This document shows positions 24,308 through 37,423 of a DNA stretch of 64,000 nt, piece after piece; the first letter of the stretch is position 1; every line of letters begins with the position of its first letter. The notes beneath the pieces were generated by a model, which saw nothing but the letters and a program-made list of their open reading frames with translations, was not told the origin of the DNA and did not search any database. Where the stretch lies: contig CM067363.1 in NCBI GenBank assembly GCA_034401795.1, positions 29,074,289 to 29,138,288 on the forward strand. The letters are read 5' to 3'. The position numbers and the translations under genes are program-made. The DNA is from Chaetoderma sp. LZ-2023a (taxonomy: Eukaryota > Mollusca > Caudofoveata > Chaetodermatida > Chaetodermatidae).

Positions 24308-24890
24308 AGTTCATCCACCCATTATATGACGTCATAATTAACTACGTGACGTGTAGGATGGTGTCATAATCAATGACGTCATGAATGACGTGGATAAGTT
24401 CGTAAAGAACGCGTAATTGGCGACGGACTATGCGTTGTTGTACAAATTGTATCTCTTTACTATTTAATAAACATGCTATTGAATATTTTGAAACTAATGC
24501 GGCTGGTTCCTGATCATCTTTAGCTAAGCCCCACCCACAACTCGATCGTGCTCGGATCGTTCGATACCTGAACTCCCTGACTATCAATTTACAGAAAACT
24601 ACAGGCAAGCTGTTGAATATTTTGAAACTAATTTGACTGGTTGCTGTTGCTGCCATAGCACCCAGTCAAATTAGGTTCAAAATATTCAGCAGCGTGCCTC
24701 TAGTTTTCTGCAAATTGATAGTCAGGTAGTTCAGGTATCGAACGACCCCAACAAGAACGAGGTGTGGGTGTTTTTTAGAAATTGATTGTCGGGGAGTTCA
24801 GGGATCGAACGATCCCAACACGATCGAGGTGTGGGTGGAGCTTAGCTAGAAATGGGCGGGCATAGCTAAAACTGGAATGGTACATTCCTC
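24308..24890. mobile_element. Composite of two CRE-hairpin MITEs
   Basis: First copy 24308-24495 (ATATGACGTCATAATTAACTAC, GACGTCATGAATGACGTGGAT) breaks in its hairpin arm and joins a second copy (24500-24890) that has its own GATCGATC-like box, full hairpin at 24607-24690, and two copies of the TTGATTGTCGGGGAGTTCAGG-type segment. The left boundary of the 1.8-kb tandem array (24687) lies in this second hairpin. Confidence 0.65.
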
Positions 24891-27800
24891 AAGTTCAAGC
24901 TCACGTTTTATTCACTCAGGCCTTACAAAGGCATATGAGGCAAGGAACCTGATACACACAACAGACTAAATGCTTTGAAATATCCTTTGTATCTACTGTG
25001 ATTTTATGATTTGCGTGAGCGATTAAAAGGTAACCAGGATAATAATAAAAGGGAGTAACGCACTATTAATGGTATTTACATTAATATCCTGATTTTAATA
25101 TCAGACTGATTTTTCTCGTTGCCTAGATATTTATGTGCATGCTACTGTTTGACTTGTAAAGAGAAGATACCCTAGAGGACTATGGCGCGTGTTGACAGTC
25201 TCCCCAACACAACGGCAATACACAATAATATTTACGACTTGCCACATTATTTGTTCAATGTCATAAATTTGATGACATTTTTGAAGCTATTGTCATACGC
25301 AATATTTACGTTCCGCTATTTATCTGGGTTACCAGAGCGGTTAAATAACAAATGATTTCCTCATCATTGCGAGGCTATAATAGTAAATTGTTTAATGAAC
25401 TTTTTCAATTTATCCAACCATCATCTGACGTCATATGACGTAATATTTAACGTGTAAGATGACGTCATAATGAATTATGTCAGGAATGACTAGATATAGT
25501 CCGTCTTTAACGCTTAGTAGTCAGACACATTGTACGAATGGACCTTTCCGGTTTTATCTATGCCACGCCCGTCTCTAGCTAAGCTCCACCCACACATTGC
25601 TCGTGTTGGGACCGATCGATCGATCGATTTCTGAACACCCTGATTATCAATTTCCAAAAAGCTACACAGGTAAGCTGTTGAATATTTTGAAACTAATTTG
25701 ACTGGGTGCTGTTGCTGCCTAAGGCAGCAACAGCGCCCAGTCAAATTAGTTTCAAAATATTGAACAGCGTGTTTATTAAATAGCAAAGTATTACACAAAT
25801 ATACAATTCATACACCGTGTCGGACCATTTGAGATTTTGTTACGGTCTATATGGAAACCTTTGCGACGTAATGATTATGACGTCATCATACACGCGCTGA
25901 GCTGATTATGACGTCATACGAGGTCTGATGATGGATGGATACTCTGGAAAGGTGACTTGTATGTTTTAACATTTAATATACTTTCAGTTGTATATTTTAA
26001 AACTAATTTGACTGGGTGCTGTTGCTGTCATAGTTTTAAAATATTTAACGGCTTACCTGCATAGCTCAGGTAAAGATCGATACCAAAAAGAGAGAGGAGT
26101 GGGTGGAGCTTAGCCAGAGATGGGCGGGGCATAACTGAAACTGTAAAGATCAATTATTTTTGGCATTAACATGATTAAGATTAGTAGAGTTATTTTCACA
26201 TTTATTTTATGAGTGATCAGGTATGTTCAGCGCAATCTCGCAAATGCCTATGTCGCTGGATTGAGGTGCACACGGATTACTAGGCGATTAAAGGATTGCT
26301 ACAGGAACGGTATTTGGTACTTATTTGGGCAGTGCATCAGCCAGCTATTTCGTCACTCAGTCAATTACCTCTAGTTAAAAATGCATATTCACACCAAAAT
26401 GCTTGAAAATTAAATTATTAAAATTGTATAATTTTAAAGGCTTAAATTGTATGTCGAGATATAATGAAACTAAATAAATCTTAACATATCAGCAGCGTGC
26501 CTCTAGTTTTCTGCAAATTGATAGTCAGGTAGTTCAGGTATCGAACGACCCCAACAAGAACCAGGTGTGGGTGTTTTTTAGAAATTGATTGTCGGGGAGT
26601 TCAGGGATCGAACGATCCCAACACGATCGAGGTGTGGGTGGAGCTTAGCTAGAAATGGGCGGGCATAGCTAAAACTGGAATGGTACATTCCTCAAGTTCA
26701 AGCTCACGTTTTATTCACTCAGGCCTTACAAAGGCATATGAGGCAAGGAACCTGATACACACAACAGACTAAATGCTTTGAAATATCCTTTGTATCTACT
26801 GTGATTTTATGATTTGCGTGAGCGATTAAAAGGTAACCATGATAATAATAAAAGGGAGTAACGCACTATTAATGGGATTTACATTAATATCCTGATTTTA
26901 ATATCAGACTGATTTTTCTCGTTGCCTAGATATTTATGTGCATGCTACTGTTTGACTTGTAAAGAGAAGATACCCTAGAGGACTATGGCGCGTGTTGACA
27001 GTCTCCCCAAAACAACGGCAATACACAATAATATTTACGACTTGCCACATTATTTGTTCAATGTCATAAATTTGATGACATTTTTGAAGCTATTGTCATA
27101 CGCAATATTTACGTTCCGCTATTTATCTGGGTTACCAGAGCGGTTAAATAACAAATGATTTCCTCATCATTGCGAGGCTATAATAGTAAATTGTTTAATG
27201 AACTTTTTCAATTTATCCAACCATCATCTGACGTCATATGACGTAATATTTAACGTGTAAGATGACGTCATAATGAATTATGTCAGGAATGACTAGATAT
27301 AGTCCGTCTTTAACGCTTAGTAGTCAGACACATTGTACGAATGGACCTTTCCGGTTTTATCTATGCCACGCCCGTCTCTAGCTAAGCTCCACCCACACAT
27401 TGCTCGTGTTGGGACCGATCGATCGATCGATTTCTGAACACCCTGATTATCAATTTCCAAAAAGCTACACAGGTAAGCTGTTGAATATTTTGAAACTAAT
27501 TTGACTGGGTGCTGTTGCTGCCTAAGGCAGCAACAGCGCCCAGTCAAATTAGTTTCAAAATATTGAACAGCGTGTTTATTAAATAGCAAAGTATTACACA
27601 AATATACAATTCATACACCGTGTCGGACCATTTGAGATTTTGTTACGGTCTATATGGAAGCCTTTGCGACGTAATGATTATGACGTCATCATACACGCGC
27701 TGAGCTGATTATGACGTCATACGAGGTCTGATGATGGATGGATACTCTGGAAAGGTGACTTGTATGTTTTAACATTTAATATACTTTCAGTTGTATATTT

Positions 27801-30800
27801 TAAAACTAATTTGACTGGGTGCTGTTGCTGTCATAGTTTTAAAATATTTAACGGCTTACCTGCATAGCTCAGGTAAAGATCGATACCAAAAAGAGAGAGG
27901 AGTGGGTGGAGCTTAGCCAGAGATGGGCGGGGCATAACTGAAACTGTAAAGATCAATTATTTTTGGCATTAACATGATTAAGATTAGTAGAGTTATTTTC
28001 ACATTTATTTTATGAGTGATCAGGTATGTTCAGCGCAATCTCGCAAATGCCTATGTCGCTGGATTGAGGTGCACACGGATTACTAGGCGATTAAAGGATT
28101 GCTACAGGAACGTATTTGGTACTTATTTGGGCAGTGCATCAGCCAGCTATTTCGTCACTCAGTCAATTACCTCTAGTTAAAAATGCATATTCACACCAAA
28201 ATGCTTGAAAATTAAATTATTAAAATTGTATAATTTTAAAGGCTTAAATTGTATGTCGAGATATAATGAAACTAAATAAATCTTAACATATCAGCAGCGT
28301 GCCTCTAGTTTTCTGCAAATTGATAGTCAGGTAGTTCAGGTATCGAACGACCCCAACAAGAACCAGGTGTGGGTGTTTTTTAGAAATTGATTGTCGGGGA
28401 GTTCAGGGATCGAACGATCCCAACACGATCGAGGTGTGGGTGGAGCTTAGCTAGAAATGGGCGGGCATAGCTAAAACTGGAATGGTACATTCCTCAAGTT
28501 CAAGCTCACGTTTTATTCACTCAGGCCTTACAAAGGCATATGAGGCAAGGAACCTGATACACACAACAGACTAAATGCTTTGAAATATCCTTTGTATCTA
28601 CTGTGATTTTATGATTTGCGTGAGCGATTAAAAGGTAACCATGATAATAATAAAAGGGAGTAACGCACTATTAATGGGATTTACATTAATATCCTGATTT
28701 TAATATCAGACTGATTTTTCTCGTTGCCTAGATATTTATGTGCATGCTACTGTTTGACTTGTAAAGAGAAGATACCCTAGAGGACTATGGCGCGTGTTGA
28801 CAGTCTCCCCAAAACAACGGCAATACACAATAATATTTACGACTTGCCACATTATTTGTTCAATGTCATAAATTTGATGACATTTTTGAAGCTATTGTCA
28901 TACGCAATATTTACGTTCCGCTATTTATCTGGGTTACCAGAGCGGTTAAATAACAAATGATTTCCTCATCATTGCGAGGCTATAATAGTAAATTGTTTAA
29001 TGAACTTTTTCAATTTATCCAACCATCATCTGACGTCATATGACGTAATATTTAACGTGTAAGATGACGTCATAATGAATTATGTCAGGAATGACTAGAT
29101 ATAGTCCGTCTTTAACGCTTAGTAGTCAGACACATTGTACGAATGGACCTTTCCGGTTTTATCTATGCCACGCCCGTCTCTAGCTAAGCTCCACCCACAC
29201 ATTGCTCGTGTTGGGACCGATCGATCGATCGATTTCTGAACACCCTGATTATCAATTTCCAAAAAGCTACACAGGTAAGCTGTTGAATATTTTGAAACTA
29301 ATTTGACTGGGTGCTGTTGCTGCCTAAGGCAGCAACAGCGCCCAGTCAAATTAGTTTCAAAATATTGAACAGCGTGTTTATTAAATAGCAAAGTATTACA
29401 CAAATATACAATTCATACACCGTGTCGGACCATTTGAGATTTTGTTACGGTCTATATGGAAGCCTTTGCGACGTAATGATTATGACGTCATCATACACGC
29501 GCTGAGCTGATTATGACGTCATACGAGGTCTGATGATGGATGGATACTCTGGAAAGGTGACTTGTATGTTTTAACATTTAATATACTTTCAGTTGTATAT
29601 TTTAAAACTAATTTGACTGGGTGCTGTTGCTGTCATAGTTTTAAAATATTTAACGGCTTACCTGCATAGCTCAGGTAAAGATCGATACCAAAAAGAGAGA
29701 GGAGTGGGTGGAGCTTAGCCAGAGATGGGCGGGGCATAACTGAAACTGTAAAGATCAATTATTTTTGGCATTAACATGATTAAGATTAGTAGAGTTATTT
29801 TCACATTTATTTTATGAGTGATCAGGTATGTTCAGCGCAATCTCGCAAATGCCTATGTCGCTGGATTGAGGTGCACACGGATTACTAGGCGATTAAAGGA
29901 TTGCTACAGGAACGTATTTGGTACTTATTTGGGCAGTGCATCAGCCAGCTATTTCGTCACTCAGTCAATTACCTCTAGTTAAAAATGCATATTCACACCA
30001 AAATGCTTGAAAATTAAATTATTAAAATTGTATAATTTTAAAGGCTTAAATTGTATGTCGAGATATAATGAAACTAAATAAATCTTAACATATCAGCAGC
30101 GTGCCTCTAGTTTTCTGCAAATTGATAGTCAGGTAGTTCAGGTATCGAACGACCCCAACAAGAACCAGGTGTGGGTGTTTTTTAGAAATTGATTGTCGGG
30201 GAGTTCAGGGATCGAACGATCCCAACACGATCGAGGTGTGGGTGGAGCTTAGCTAGAAATGGGCGGGCATAGCTAAAACTGGAACGGTACATTCCTCAAG
30301 TTCAAGCTTACGTTTTATTCACTCAGGCCTTACAAAGGCATATGAGGCAAGGAACCTGATACACACAACAGACTAAATGCTTTGAAATATCCTTTGTATC
30401 TACTGTGATTTTATGATTTGCGTGAGCGATTAAAAGGTAACCAGGATAATAATAAAAGGGAGTAACGCACTATTAATGGTATTTACATTAATATCCTGAT
30501 TTTAATATCAGACTGATTTTTCTCGTTGCCTAGATATTTATGTGCATGCTACTGTTTGACTTGTAAAGAGAAGATACCCTAGAGGACTATGGCGCGTGTT
30601 GACAGTCTCCCCAACACAACGGCAATACACAATAATATTTACGACTTGCCACATTATTTGTTCAATGTCATAAATTTGATGACATTTTTGAAGCTATTGT
30701 CATACGCAATATTTACGTTCCGCTATTTATCTGGGTTACCAGAGCGGTTAAATAACAAATGATTTCCTCATCATTGCGAGGCTATAATAGTAAATTGTTT

Positions 30801-31895
30801 AATGAACTTTTTCAATTTATCCAACCATCATCTGACGTCATATGACGTAATATTTAACGTGTAAGATGACGTCATAATGAATTATGGCAGGAATGACTAG
30901 ATATAGTCCGTCTTTAACGCTTAGTAGTCAGACACATTGTACGAATGGACCTTTCCGGTTTTATCTATGCCACGCCCGTCTCTAGCTAAGCTCCACCCAC
31001 ACATTGCTCGTGTTGGGACCGATCGATCGATCGATTTCTGAACACCCTGATTATCAATTTCCAAAAAGCTACACAGGTAAGCTGTTGAATATTTTGAAAC
31101 TAATTTGACTGGGTGCTGTTGCTGCCTAAGGCAGCAACAGCGCCCAGTCAAATTAGTTTCAAAATATTGAACAGCGTGTTTATTAAATAGCAAAGTATTA
31201 CACAAATATACAATTCATACACCGTGTCGGACCATTTGAGATTTTGTTACGGTCTATATGGAAGCCTTTGCGACGTAATGATTATGACGTCATCATACAC
31301 GCGCTGAGCTGATTATGACGTCATACGAGGTCTGATGATGGATGGATACTCTGGAAAGGTGACTTGTATGTTTTAACATTTAATATACTTTCAGTTGTAT
31401 ATTTTAAAACTAATTTGACTGGGTGCTGTTGCTGTCATAGTTTTAAAATATTTAACGGCTTACCTGCATAGCTCAGGTAAAGATCGATACCAAAAAGAGA
31501 GAAGAGTGGGTGGAGCTTAGCCAGAGATGGGCGGGGCATAACTGAAACTGTAAAGATCAATTATTTTTGGCATTAACATGATTAAGATTAGTAGAGTTAT
31601 TTTCACATTTATTTTATGAGTGATCAGGTATGTTCAGCGCAATCTCGCAAATGCCTATGTCGCTGGATTGAGGTGCACACAGATTACTAGGCGATTAAAG
31701 GATTGCTACAGGAACGTATTTGGTACTTATTTGGGCAGTGCATCAGCCAGCTATTTCGTCACTCAGTCAATTACCTCTAGTTAAAAATGCATATTCACAC
31801 CAAAATGCTTGAAAATTAAATTATTAAAATTGTATAATTTTAAAGGCTTAAATTGTATGTCGAGATATAATGAAACTAAATAAATCTTAACATAT
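24687..31895. repeat. Four-copy tandem array, unit about 1802 bp
   Basis: Units at 24687-26489 (1803 bp), 26490-28291, 28292-30093 and 30094-31895 (1802 bp each). They differ by only a handful of bases. Each unit holds the MITE tail, the right part of repeat block C, a complete CRE-hairpin MITE with four TGACGTCA sites (first unit 25395-25955), a second partial MITE (25965-26155), about 240 bp of unassigned sequence, and the left arm of a palindromic element. The identical 94-codon minus frames (25514-25798 and equivalents) are translations of the MITE, not genes. Confidence 0.97.
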
Positions 31896-32260
31896 GATGA
31901 TTTCATTCCATATTAATTAATGTAATTTTCAAGGTGGGAAACCGGGCTGTTTCTGCCTATGGCAGCAGCAGCGCCCAGTTAAATTAGTTTCAAAATATTC
32001 ATCAGCATGTTTATTAAATAGTAAAGACAAAATTTGTACAACAATGCTTAGTCCGTCGCCAATTATAGACACGAGTCCCTAATTCAAATTCAAAACTAAA
32101 ACAATGTGAATCTATAATTTATACGGAATAGAATCATCATATGTTAAGATTTATTTTGTTTCATTACGTCTAGGCATACGGGCTAAACTTCTAAATTTAT
32201 ACAATTTTAGCAATTTTATTTTTAAGCAATTTGGTGTGAATATTCACCTTTAAGGAATCT
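31800..32260. mobile_element. Palindromic element with arms of about 110 bp
   Basis: Left arm from CACACCAAAATGCTTGAAAATTAAATTATTAAAATTG to CTTAACATATGATGA. Right arm GAATCATCATATGTTAAG to GCAATTTGGTGTGAATATTCACC (32131-32249). The middle includes a CRE-hairpin MITE half (31940-32070). A second member is at 48130-48390. The left arm also ends each tandem-array unit. Confidence 0.7.
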
Positions 32261-32339
32261 ACTGGGTATACGGGTGGCAGTCTAGCAGAAAGCCAGGTGA
32301 TTTACAATGGCATTAGCCGAGTGATTAACCGTTCTTGTG

Positions 32340-32605
32340 TCAACGCAACGCTTTAATGACCAAACTTACACAAAGCAACTTTGCAGTGGTCTTCAGACAT
32401 GGCTATTTGAACGGCCTAGATTGGCGTATTTTTTAATATTTATTACTAGATTGACTGGTTCGGTAACCGAGCCAGTCATTCTAGCGGTAAATTTTCAAAA
32501 AATACTCTTCTCGGATAGACACTGGCTAAGTAAAAACTGTAATTTTCTTTACCATTACCCCTTTAATGGTCAAGCCGGCGAAAAAAATTTAGTGGTAAAT
32601 TTACA
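32340..32605. mobile_element. TTAA-type hairpin MITE, degraded
   Basis: CGCTTTAATGACC to CCCTTTAATGGTC with the GACTGGTTCGGTAACCGAGCCAGTC perfect hairpin at 32452-32476. Termini rearranged. Confidence 0.6.
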
Positions 32606-32975
32606 AAAATAATCTAAAATGAAAATGTCTTGAAAGATATTGACCATCAAAATATTTAATTGATATATCAAGTAGTATTTTGAGCGCTTTGAGGCGCTGT
32701 TGACACACAATATAGTTTAATTATATGGTTCTCTGATTAATATATGTATTCATTACTTAATACATAATATAATAATGCGTTGCCTGATTGATTAATTTAT
32801 GATTGTTGGTGACATAATATCTTCAGTGTGGGTTGATATACCGCTTGGTTGGATCTGTGATAGATTGCTGAGTGAATGACAGCAACATATATCGATGAAG
32901 GAATGATACATACTGATGCACCTATGCAATAATATTATCACTACACTCATGCTGTCAGACAGTCTGTCTGTACGT
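32606..32975. other. No gene seen
   Basis: AT-rich; includes a subterminal piece related to the element at 13083-13900 (32670-32707). Confidence 0.3.
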
Positions 32976-34079
<1,104 letters not shown>

Positions 34080-35653
34080 TTAAGAATAGGTAGGGAGGGA
34101 TGAAACCTTGTCATTGTTATCAGGAACTATAAGGTCTAACTTTGATCTTACTAGCAAATCTTTCAGGTTTGGATTTCTATTGTAAGCTATTACTGGTCGT
34201 GCTTTGATCGGTTCCTTTAATTTAGATTGCAACTGTGAATATTCGTCTTTCATGGTTTTCGCTAATTCAACATTACGTCTATTGTATATGAGTTGAAATG
34301 GGATAATTTTGTTCTTTTGTGATATTCCCGAATCTACATTTATTCCAAATGGTGCTTTTGTTTGGAGTGTTCTAATCCAATGGCCCTCTCGGATTTTGCG
34401 AAACGAACTCGTTTCTTCCTCACTATCGAAGGTCGGAATCTGTTCTATTGACATGATTTCAAAATGATGTTCAACTGAATGATCAGGAAGTTGGAAATGT
34501 TGAGCAATTGGCGTATCTGCTGAGGTGTTAATATCGGAAACGTGGCGTCTAGCACGCACTCTAAATGCATTTTTTGTTTCACCAACATACTGTTTCTGGC
34601 AAAGGGCACAATTGATCAAATAGACTACATTCACAGAATCACAATGCATATTAGTTCGGATATGATATTCATTTTTAGTTTGAAAGCTCAGGAATGTTTG
34701 TTGGTTTCCAATATAGTTGTTTACTTTGCATCTATTTTTGTCGCATTTAGAAACTGATCCATCGCACATGATTGGTTTATTGTGTTTAATTTGGACAGGT
34801 TCAAACTCGGGTCCGCTATGAGGTTTTAGATTTTCAAGCTCATTGATGGTGTCTGCTTTACATTTTCGAAGAAAACGGGCTGAATAGCCTCGTGCTTTCA
34901 AAGCATCAAACAGAGTAGAGCATGCACTATTCAGATTTTGCCTGTTGCTAGAGTTTCGAAAAAATCTTATGATTTGCGATTTGATCAAACCTTTACATGT
35001 GTGTGGAGGATGAAATGATTTTTTGTGAAGCAGCTGATGTGAGTCTGTTGGCTTAAAGAATACTTTATATTCTAATTTTCCAGAGGAATCAAATTGAGGA
35101 CCCTTATAGATCGTGATATCTAAAAAGTCAACTGATGTTCCACTAATAGTAGCTTTTAGCTTGATGTTTGAATCTTGGTTATTTAAAATGCGAAAAAATT
35201 ATCAAGTTTTCTGTAATGCCTGGTGTTAGTTAACTGCCTTTCGGCCTCGCGGATGTAGTTTTTTCTAGACATAATCACAGTTGCTGAACCTTTATCGGCT
35301 GGTTTTATAATAATATTTTGATTTCTACGTAATTTGTTGATAGCCTGTCGTTCGAGAAATGAAAGGTTTTGCTTATTGTTTGTAACTGGCAATGATCTGG
35401 CTATACCAGCAACCGTTTTTATGGTTGCTTTAATATTGTCATCAACTAGCCTATCTGGAGGGTCCCAACCGGATTTTCCAGTGAATGGTTTTGACTCTCC
35501 ATTTAAATTTCGAAAATGATGGGCTATTTTTACTGAATGACCAAAATTAGCTACTTCAATAAGACCTGTGTCTAAAAGCAAATCTAATCCTGTTTTTTGG
35601 TATAAAAGTAAGACCACGATCGAGAATTGATTTTTCAGATGGTGAGAGATCAT
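34080..35653 (-). pseudogene. PLE copy 1 ORF2 (RT + GIY-YIG), RT core deleted
   Basis: The N-terminal part (35653-35201) and the C-terminal part (35196-34080) match copy 2, but 703 bp are missing between them (copy 2 positions 40007-40709). The joint lies at a shared AAATT (35196-35200). The loss removes the RT region from the WPQNRQNF segment past the YLDD box and shifts the frame; the N-terminal frame then ends KLDNFFAF. The endonuclease part is open and retains NVVYLINCALCQKQYVGETK, RARRH and REGHWIRTLQT. It also lacks 6 bp (one HS pair) that copy 2 has near 39280. Confidence 0.93.
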
Positions 35654-35722
35654 AGTCAGCTGCTAAATTGACAAGGTTTGTTCCTAATCCTATGTTAGGG
35701 GAGCTATTGCCTTGACCCACAT

Positions 35723-37423
35723 TTAGTTTAAACTAAGTACCGTCAACCAATGGTTATAAATACAATTAGCTGTTTCTTTCGTCCAATGGATTCTATCCTT
35801 CTCAACATGAAAATTGGCATCAGAAATTTTGGGGATGACCTTATCAACGTGGCAGTTGGACCTTGCTGATTCGTTGATACGCTTGAGACAGTACCTTTGC
35901 CTGTCTGACAAGCTATCAGAGAAGTTAATCTCAGCAAAGTGCAACTCCGCATTAGGGAAAGTGTTTTTAAATTCACGAGCCATGAACCGTAAATGGCTTG
36001 AGGCTTTGGTTGGATGCTCATTTTTGGAGTTGATGCCAATATTCAAGATGATCTTCTCCGGGCTAGGGCCATCCTGGTGTCGCATAGCCATTGTTCTGAA
36101 ATGTGATAATGCGGCACCAGGATAGCACTCAACCTGGATGTCAGGATGGACATCTAAATCAATTCGGGCTAGATTAGAGGACCCTATCATCAGAATCTTT
36201 TTGGTGATTCTGGGGATCCTCCACAGGCCCTTGCTATGCGATTGATGACGGTACTTAGCAAACTTCCTGTCAGACAGGTTACTATTATTCTCCATAGGAG
36301 GGAGAGGAGGTGGAGACAGAAGAAGAGGAGCAGAAGAAGGTGCGTGAGGAGAAGAGAGATGAAGCGTAGGAGGAGGAGGAGGGATGGAGAGAGGAGATGC
36401 AAGAGGAGAAGATTGAGTATGAGGAGCAAGAGGCGGGATTGAGAGAGGAGATGCATAAAGAGAAGAAGTTTGAGGAGGAAGAGGAGGAGGCGAGATTGAG
36501 AGAGGAGATGCATGAAGAGAAGAAGTTTGAGGAGGAAGAGGAGGAGGCGGGATTGAGAGAGGAGAAGGAGGAAGAGGAGAAGATCGAGTCAGAATGTGGC
36601 GAGGAGAAGATAGTGGAAGAGATGAGGAAGAGTTGCTAGGTGGTAGATTGGGGGAACAGTGAGCAACAACCCGACAACGGCGCACAGGAGGAGAATTTGT
36701 CTTTGGGAGAGCCGGCCATGACTCTGTTACATCATCAACACCAGGTGCTGGTGTTGGTGATGTATACAGATTCGTCCGCTTGGAAGTGGTAGGCGAGGGT
36801 GTGAAGGTGGTTGGTGACCGTTGTCGTTTGTTAGTCACTGTTGAATGTGAACCTGAACATGTACTTGGTTTGGCCGCCGGTGTTGGTACTGACATCACTC
36901 TATTTTGCTCATCACTAGCTATTTCTGCCAAAAATTTCCAAAAATTTGTGATTGTCGTTGTGGCCAATTTATTTCCAAAATTTTGCCAACCCCATTTCAA
37001 TGCTATGCCTTTGGCTCTGTGTAGATCAAGAATTACATTAGATTCGGCCACTTTTACCTCTGCCTTTAATTTGTCCAATTTGCTTCGATAATGGTTGATT
37101 ACATTTTCTAAGCAGCTATGAGCCCAAATTTGGTTTATCATGCTGGTCGATTTCAAAAATTCGTCATCTCGTAAGGCAGGGCAGAAAAACGAGTTCATCT
37201 CCTCCATTTTCATGCTGAGAGATTTTGGGAGAGAGTCTGATGCCAAATGCTCTCGTAAAAGACCATAGTGATGCAAGCATTGTAACACATGGAAGTACAT
37301 CTTAACCAGTCTCTGAAAGGCCTGAACAGACTGGTTAGGAGCACTTTTGGTTGATGAAAGGTTGGACGCTGGGTTGCCAGATTTGCGTCCTTTACCCAGT
37401 GGGCCGTTGAAATTCTTGGCCAT
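35723..37423 (-). CDS. PLE copy 1 ORF1: 566-residue protein with SGNH-hydrolase-like C-terminus
   Basis: Start MAKNFNGPLGKGRKSG; no signal peptide or membrane segment seen. Residues about 30-180 are helical and charged (IWAHSCLENVINHYRSKLDK..). Residues about 200-390 are low-complexity Ser/Pro with repeats of the type SPLSIPPPPLPPQTSSL (36290-36650, a purine-rich tract on the + strand). Residues about 405-566 look like an SGNH/GDSL hydrolase: MIGSSN (412-417, block I Ser), YPGAAL (block II Gly), NIGINSKN (block III Gly and Asn, with the usual Asp replaced) and DRIHW (block V Asp and His). Esterase-like domains are known in ORF1 of some CR1/L2 LINEs; role here is inferred only. The stop overlaps a -1 slippery site into ORF2. 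No ATG-proximal disruption, so it may be translatable. Confidence 0.85.
   Translation of the reverse strand: MAKNFNGPLGKGRKSGNPASNLSSTKSAPNQSVQAFQRLVKMYFHVLQCLHHYGLLREHLASDSLPKSLSMKMEEMNSFFCPALRDDEFLKSTSMINQIWAHSCLENVINHYRSKLDKLKAEVKVAESNVILDLHRAKGIALKWGWQNFGNKLATTTITNFWKFLAEIASDEQNRVMSVPTPAAKPSTCSGSHSTVTNKRQRSPTTFTPSPTTSKRTNLYTSPTPAPGVDDVTESWPALPKTNSPPVRRCRVVAHCSPNLPPSNSSSSLPLSSPRHILTRSSPLPPSPLSIPPPPLPPQTSSLHASPLSISPPPLPPQTSSLYASPLSIPPLAPHTQSSPLASPLSIPPPPPTLHLSSPHAPSSAPLLLSPPPLPPMENNSNLSDRKFAKYRHQSHSKGLWRIPRITKKILMIGSSNLARIDLDVHPDIQVECYPGAALSHFRTMAMRHQDGPSPEKIILNIGINSKNEHPTKASSHLRFMAREFKNTFPNAELHFAEINFSDSLSDRQRYCLKRINESARSNCHVDKVIPKISDANFHVEKDRIHWTKETANCIYNHWLTVLSLN
35726..35732 (-). promoter_or_regulatory. 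Candidate -1 frameshift site UUUAAAC, PLE copy 1
   Basis: In the ORF1 frame the minus strand reads AGT TTA AAC TAA, i.e. U UUA AAC in the correct phase, immediately before the stop. The -1 frame entered here runs CTA AAT GTG GGT CAA and encodes a PLE-like ORF2 N-terminus. Identical in copy 2 (41235-41241). Confidence 0.6.

Larger units (their letters stand above)
23560..25390. repeat. Segmental repeat block, copy C
   Basis: Third copy of block A/B (AATAGCGACGTTCCATTATC, GAAAAAATAAATCGAAA, ATTTACGACTTGCCACATTA). At the point where A and B carry a TTAA-type MITE, copy C reads CAACTTATTAACTCCTGAATG with no MITE. Split by a (ACGT)n/(AC)n tract (23958-24095) and by CRE-hairpin MITE sequence (24308-24890). 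Its right part is in the tandem array unit. Confidence 0.65.

Noticed and set aside
25514-31205. Four identical 94-codon minus-strand frames that look like a conserved gene family
   Set aside because: Identity reflects the 1.8-kb tandem duplication; the frame runs across the MITE hairpin and its arms, with no independent conservation.
24687-31895. CRISPR-like regular repetition
   Set aside because: Units are 1.8 kb with no spacer structure, in a eukaryotic genome.
36190-36640. Arg/Glu-rich plus-strand frames opposite PLE ORF1
   Set aside because: Antisense of the Pro/Ser low-complexity part of ORF1; ORF1 is supported by its conserved C-terminal domain.
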